Of a DNA stretch of 64,000 bases, positions 63,474 to 64,000 are shown one piece after another. Within the stretch, counting starts at the first letter, position 1, and each line of letters begins with the position of its first letter. Under the pieces are notes generated by a model. That model was not told the origin of the DNA. It did not search any database and saw only the letters and a program-made list of their open reading frames with translations. The translations under genes were made by a program, and so were the position numbers. Origin of the DNA: Stappia sp. WLB 29. Its GTDB lineage: Bacteria; Pseudomonadota; Alphaproteobacteria; Rhizobiales; Stappiaceae. The DNA is taken from NCBI RefSeq assembly GCF_023507705.1, contig NZ_JALBGD010000011.1, forward strand, positions 1 through 64,000. Direction: 5' to 3'.

Positions 63474-64000
63474 ATGGCGCGTGCCTTTGCAGGGGCTGCG
63501 TCCGCGCGTCGATTCGCGGACATGTTGAAACGACAGCGTGATTCGCAGTCGCTGACCGGGCACATCCGCCTTCTGGCGCAGCCCGCCTATCAGCGACTGC
63601 TGACCGCGGAACCTTTCTTCCGTCGCGCCATCCCCATTTTGTGCATCGTCTTCATCGCGACGCTGGCGACCTATCGCGCACTCACGCTCTCCTACGAGCA
63701 TGAGGAGACCGATCTGAGGGCCCGCGACGACCTGACGATGATCGCGACCACGCTGGCCGCCCGCCTGTCGACCGCCGAGGCCGCCCTTCCCGAGCAGGGC
63801 TTCAGCACCGCGCTTCAAGCCGCCCTCGCCGACAGCCTGCCGCCGCGCGCCACCGGCGACGGCCGCCGCATTCTCGTCGCCGATCCGGACGGCGTGATCA
63901 TGGCCACCGCGCCGATCCGCTCCGATCTGGAAGGCCGCCCGCTCGCCGACCTGCTCGGTGCCGGCCAGCCGCTCACCGTCTTCGGCGCCCGCGCCGGCGT
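63474..64000 (+). CDS. N-terminal part of a membrane sensor protein, probably a PAS-type histidine kinase (cut by window end)
   Basis: The frame stays open from the ATG at 63474 to the window end (175 codons). A basic cytoplasmic lead of about 50 residues is followed by a transmembrane helix (RRAIPILCIVFIATLATYRA, about 50-69) and an extracytoplasmic segment with a Cache/PAS-like end (ILVADPDGVIMATAPIRSDL). This resembles the N terminus of Hyphomicrobiales PAS-domain histidine kinases; the kinase part is not visible. The CtrA box and GANTC cluster upstream suggest a cell-cycle kinase such as a PleC/DivJ/PdhS relative, but that is only a suggestion. Confidence 0.55.
   Translation, partial: MARAFAGAASARRFADMLKRQRDSQSLTGHIRLLAQPAYQRLLTAEPFFRRAIPILCIVFIATLATYRALTLSYEHEETDLRARDDLTMIATTLAARLSTAEAALPEQGFSTALQAALADSLPPRATGDGRRILVADPDGVIMATAPIRSDLEGRPLADLLGAGQPLTVFGARAG

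Noticed and set aside
1-64000. CRISPR arrays, tRNA or rRNA genes, insertion sequences, prophage or island boundaries
   Set aside because: I looked for regular spacer-repeat patterns, tRNA-like ends, transposase or integrase proteins and shifts in gene style, and found none.

Overview
The window is high-GC DNA from an alphaproteobacterium, most likely Hyphomicrobiales (Rhizobiales), perhaps near Stappia/Labrenzia. The evidence is a fused trpE(G) gene behind a Trp-rich leader peptide, a perfect CtrA box with clustered GANTC sites, many class III cyclases and ABC importers, and dense same-strand operons. It looks like ordinary chromosome. I saw no rRNA, tRNA, CRISPR array, phage or insertion sequence. 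The two end genes are cut by the window edges, and no gap between genes exceeds 300 bases.

Layout. 1-4.9 kb: tail of a probable chemoreceptor, YciA-type thioesterase, MFS permease, serA and an N-formylglutamate amidohydrolase. 4.9-13.9 kb: a dipeptide-type ABC importer whose last gene is that amidohydrolase, divergent from a LysR regulator followed by an M20 deacetylase and an AstE/AspA-family deacylase. This reads as an N-acyl amino acid or peptide scavenging locus, with an 11-bp inverted repeat in the shared promoter region. 13.9-16.3 kb: trp leader, attenuator and trpE(G). 16.3-21 kb: HxlR/GST divergent pair, NTF2-like protein, tautomerase, acyltransferase and nitroreductase.

21-36.3 kb is an aerobic CoA-dependent 2-aminobenzoate (anthranilate) locus. 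A minus-strand operon (SDR, MarR, enoyl-CoA hydratase, acyl-CoA dehydrogenase, aryl-CoA ligase, RidA) is divergent from a fused 2-aminobenzoyl-CoA monooxygenase/reductase gene. A branched-chain-type ABC importer lies 4.6 kb further on. Almost identical palindromes overlap a TAAAAT -10 box, in the same register, at both the monooxygenase and the importer promoters, so one repressor (probably the MarR) appears to control uptake and catabolism together.

36.5-39.2 kb: ilvD and an HSD10-like SDR. 39.3-51.2 kb is the most novel part. A minus-strand set encodes an ABC exporter with a degenerate ATPase domain carrying a duplicated ~320-residue insertion, a stand-alone cyclic-nucleotide-binding protein, a metallo-beta-lactamase-fold hydrolase and a membrane adenylate cyclase. 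It is divergent from a translationally coupled glycan operon: four glycosyltransferases and a polysaccharide deacetylase, with a convergent methyltransferase. This could be a cAMP-linked surface glycan system.

51.2-59.4 kb: a second peptide ABC importer and a second membrane cyclase, with a perfect TGTGA-N6-TCACA CRP site upstream of the importer. 59.6-64 kb: arylformamidase-like hydrolase, pepN, and the start of a membrane sensor protein (probably a histidine kinase) whose promoter region carries the CtrA box and five GANTC sites.
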